From positions 1-6,924 of the forward strand of contig CAKRTY010000083.1 in NCBI GenBank assembly GCA_934402125.1: 6,924 nt of DNA. The letters are read 5' to 3'. Shown here piece after piece: positions 6,140 to 6,924 of the stretch. Position 1 is the first letter of the stretch, and every line of letters starts with the position of its first letter. The position numbers and the translations under genes are program-made. The stretch comes from an uncultured Anaerosacchariphilus sp. (GTDB taxonomy: Bacteria; Bacillota; Clostridia; Lachnospirales; Lachnospiraceae). Below the pieces are notes generated by a model that saw only the letters and a program-made list of their open reading frames with translations, ran no database searches and was not told the origin of the DNA.

Positions 6140-6643
6140 CTACAGCAGGTGAAAGGCCAGATCCTGCGTGAGGAAGAAGCGCTGAACCATCTGATCCCAG
6201 GCGTGCTCCAGAGATTTATCCATGGTAAAGAGATTTAAAGACAGGGCGGTAGTACAGATGATGTTACCGTCCTCATAGCGGATATTTAAGGCCAGACCGT
6301 TTACATCTCCCACAGAAAAGGGGGAAGCGGTCTGGTTTAATAATTTTTCCGTATTTTCCGGTGAGAGCTGGAAGGTAAAGCGAAAGCCCAGAGGCGTCCG
6401 TTTCCCCTTGATAAGCTCCAGGCAGAAGGGCCGCAGTTCCTGCCAGCGCGCGAAACGGCGCGCAGAAAGCCCCAGGGCTTCCTGTTCTTCTTTTGTATAA
6501 TAGTCCGGATGCAGATGCCCGTCGAAATGGAAGGTGCTGTAGGTGATGATACTGCCCTCCACCACATGGAACGCATCGAAGGTCTGAGAAAGTAAAAGCT
6601 TATTCATGAACGCTTTTACGTCTTCCATCTGAAAAGAAATCAT
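6140..6643 (-). CDS. DUF5721-like protein of unknown function
   Basis: 167 residues, no signal peptide and no membrane segment, so probably cytosolic. The start MISFQMEDVKAFMNKLLLSQTFD and the following VEGSIITYSTFHFDGHLH region resemble a clostridial family I remember as DUF5721; this was not searched. Visible features are a His-rich patch (HFDGHLHPDYY, about 39-49), an RRFARWQELRP segment (62-72) and a mainly beta C-terminal half ending in FFLTQDLAFHLL. No enzyme motif is recognisable and I assign no function. The start is firm: GGGAGG (6650-6655) lies 6 nt before the ATG, with a good promoter upstream. The gene is convergent with the DHHW gene, with one base between the two stop codons, and divergent from the M18-like gene. 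Confidence 0.78.
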   Translation of the reverse strand: MISFQMEDVKAFMNKLLLSQTFDAFHVVEGSIITYSTFHFDGHLHPDYYTKEEQEALGLSARRFARWQELRPFCLELIKGKRTPLGFRFTFQLSPENTEKLLNQTASPFSVGDVNGLALNIRYEDGNIICTTALSLNLFTMDKSLEHAWDQMVQRFFLTQDLAFHLL

Positions 6644-6675
6644 AGAAAACCTCCCGTATAATTCAGTCTTATTCC

Positions 6676-6704
6676 AGTATACACAGAAAAGGCGGGTTCT
6701 TCAA
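6676..6704 (-). promoter_or_regulatory. Promoter of the DUF5721-like gene
   Basis: On the minus strand TTGAAG (6699-6704) and TATACT (6676-6681) are separated by 17 nt. The predicted start is near 6669, giving a short leader of about 26 nt with GGGAGG in it. The gene is therefore probably transcribed alone. Confidence 0.78.
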
Positions 6705-6715
6705 TAAAAATGTGG

Positions 6716-6744
6716 TTCACAGCCGGGGGAAGATGGGGTATACT
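6716..6744 (+). promoter_or_regulatory. Promoter of the M18-like aminopeptidase gene
   Basis: TTCACA (6716-6721) and TATACT (6739-6744) are separated by 17 nt. The predicted start is near 6751, giving a leader of about 47 nt ending in a strong ribosome binding site. The two -35 boxes of the divergent pair are only 11 nt apart (6705-6715). Confidence 0.75.
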
Positions 6745-6797
6745 GAAAAATAACAGGAGAGATAAATCCGTGTAAATACAAAGGAGGACTTAGGGGT

Positions 6798-6924
6798 ATG
6801 AATCAGATGGATGATGCGGAAAAGCTTTTGCAGCTGACGGAAGAGGGTACGTCACCCTTTCATGTGACGGCCAGTGTGGAACGGCAGCTTCAGAAGGCAG
6901 GGTTTCAGAAGGTAGAACTGGGAG
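6798..6924 (+). CDS. Probable M18 family aminopeptidase, N-terminus only
   Basis: 42 codons are present before the window ends: a lead of helix-forming residues (AEKLLQLTEEG), then TSPFHVTASVERQLQKAGF. M18 zinc aminopeptidases begin in just this way, with LL-x(n)-SPFH, a helix, and a GF turn, before the metal-binding core. They are cytosolic enzymes that remove N-terminal residues, often acidic ones, from peptides. None of the zinc ligands of the core lie within this fragment, so the family call rests on the N-terminal pattern alone. AAGGAGG (6781-6787) is 10 nt upstream of ATG 6798; the in-frame ATG at 6807 is less well placed. A promoter is present at 6716-6744. Confidence 0.72.
   Translation, partial: MNQMDDAEKLLQLTEEGTSPFHVTASVERQLQKAGFQKVELG

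Noticed and set aside
6140..6176. Possible terminator after the DHHW gene (GCAGG ... CCTGC)
   Set aside because: The stem is only about 5 bp with a 13-nt loop, has no T-run, and lies inside the convergent gene.

Overview
The window looks like a chromosomal segment from a low-to-mid G+C Firmicute of the class Clostridia, most likely the family Lachnospiraceae. The reasons are strong AGGAG-type ribosome binding sites, sigma-A-like promoters, a perfect CIRCE operator, and two protein families I associate with that group (DUF4358 and DUF5721, recognised from memory rather than searched). I see no mobile elements, CRISPR arrays, tRNA or rRNA genes, or signs of recent insertion. The genes have similar, moderate G+C, and only the 2000-2281 intergenic region is clearly AT-rich.

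Layout. (1) Bases 1-1998, minus strand: most of htpG (bacterial Hsp90), cut by the left edge a short way before its C-terminus. (2) Bases 1999-2281: a divergent control region. It holds the htpG ribosome binding site and promoter, a perfect CIRCE element just upstream of the htpG -35 box, a near-perfect 14-bp direct repeat spaced 20 bp, an extended -10 promoter reading right, and an AU-rich leader that can fold back onto the next gene's ribosome binding site. (3) Bases 2282-6138, plus strand: a tight four-gene operon encoding a membrane-anchored SGNH/GDSL hydrolase, a membrane-anchored DUF4358 protein, an AlgI/DltB-like MBOAT acyltransferase, and an AlgX/AlgJ-like DHHW protein. (4) Bases 6140-6643, minus strand: a DUF5721-like gene whose stop codon lies one base from that of the DHHW gene. 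(5) Bases 6644-6797: two back-to-back promoters. (6) Bases 6798-6924, plus strand: the first 42 codons of what looks like an M18 family aminopeptidase.

How the genes work together. The four-gene operon is the most interesting part. By analogy with alginate and peptidoglycan O-acetylation, the MBOAT protein would pass an acyl group (probably acetyl) across the membrane and the extracellular DHHW protein would place it on a surface glycan. The first gene adds a second, differently arranged SGNH enzyme that could act as a second transferase or as an esterase. The DUF4358 protein has no assigned function and is a candidate adaptor. No glycan synthesis genes are present, so the substrate cannot be read from the window. 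The flanking genes (chaperone, aminopeptidase) are housekeeping, so this appears to be a stand-alone surface-modification cassette beside a heat-shock gene.
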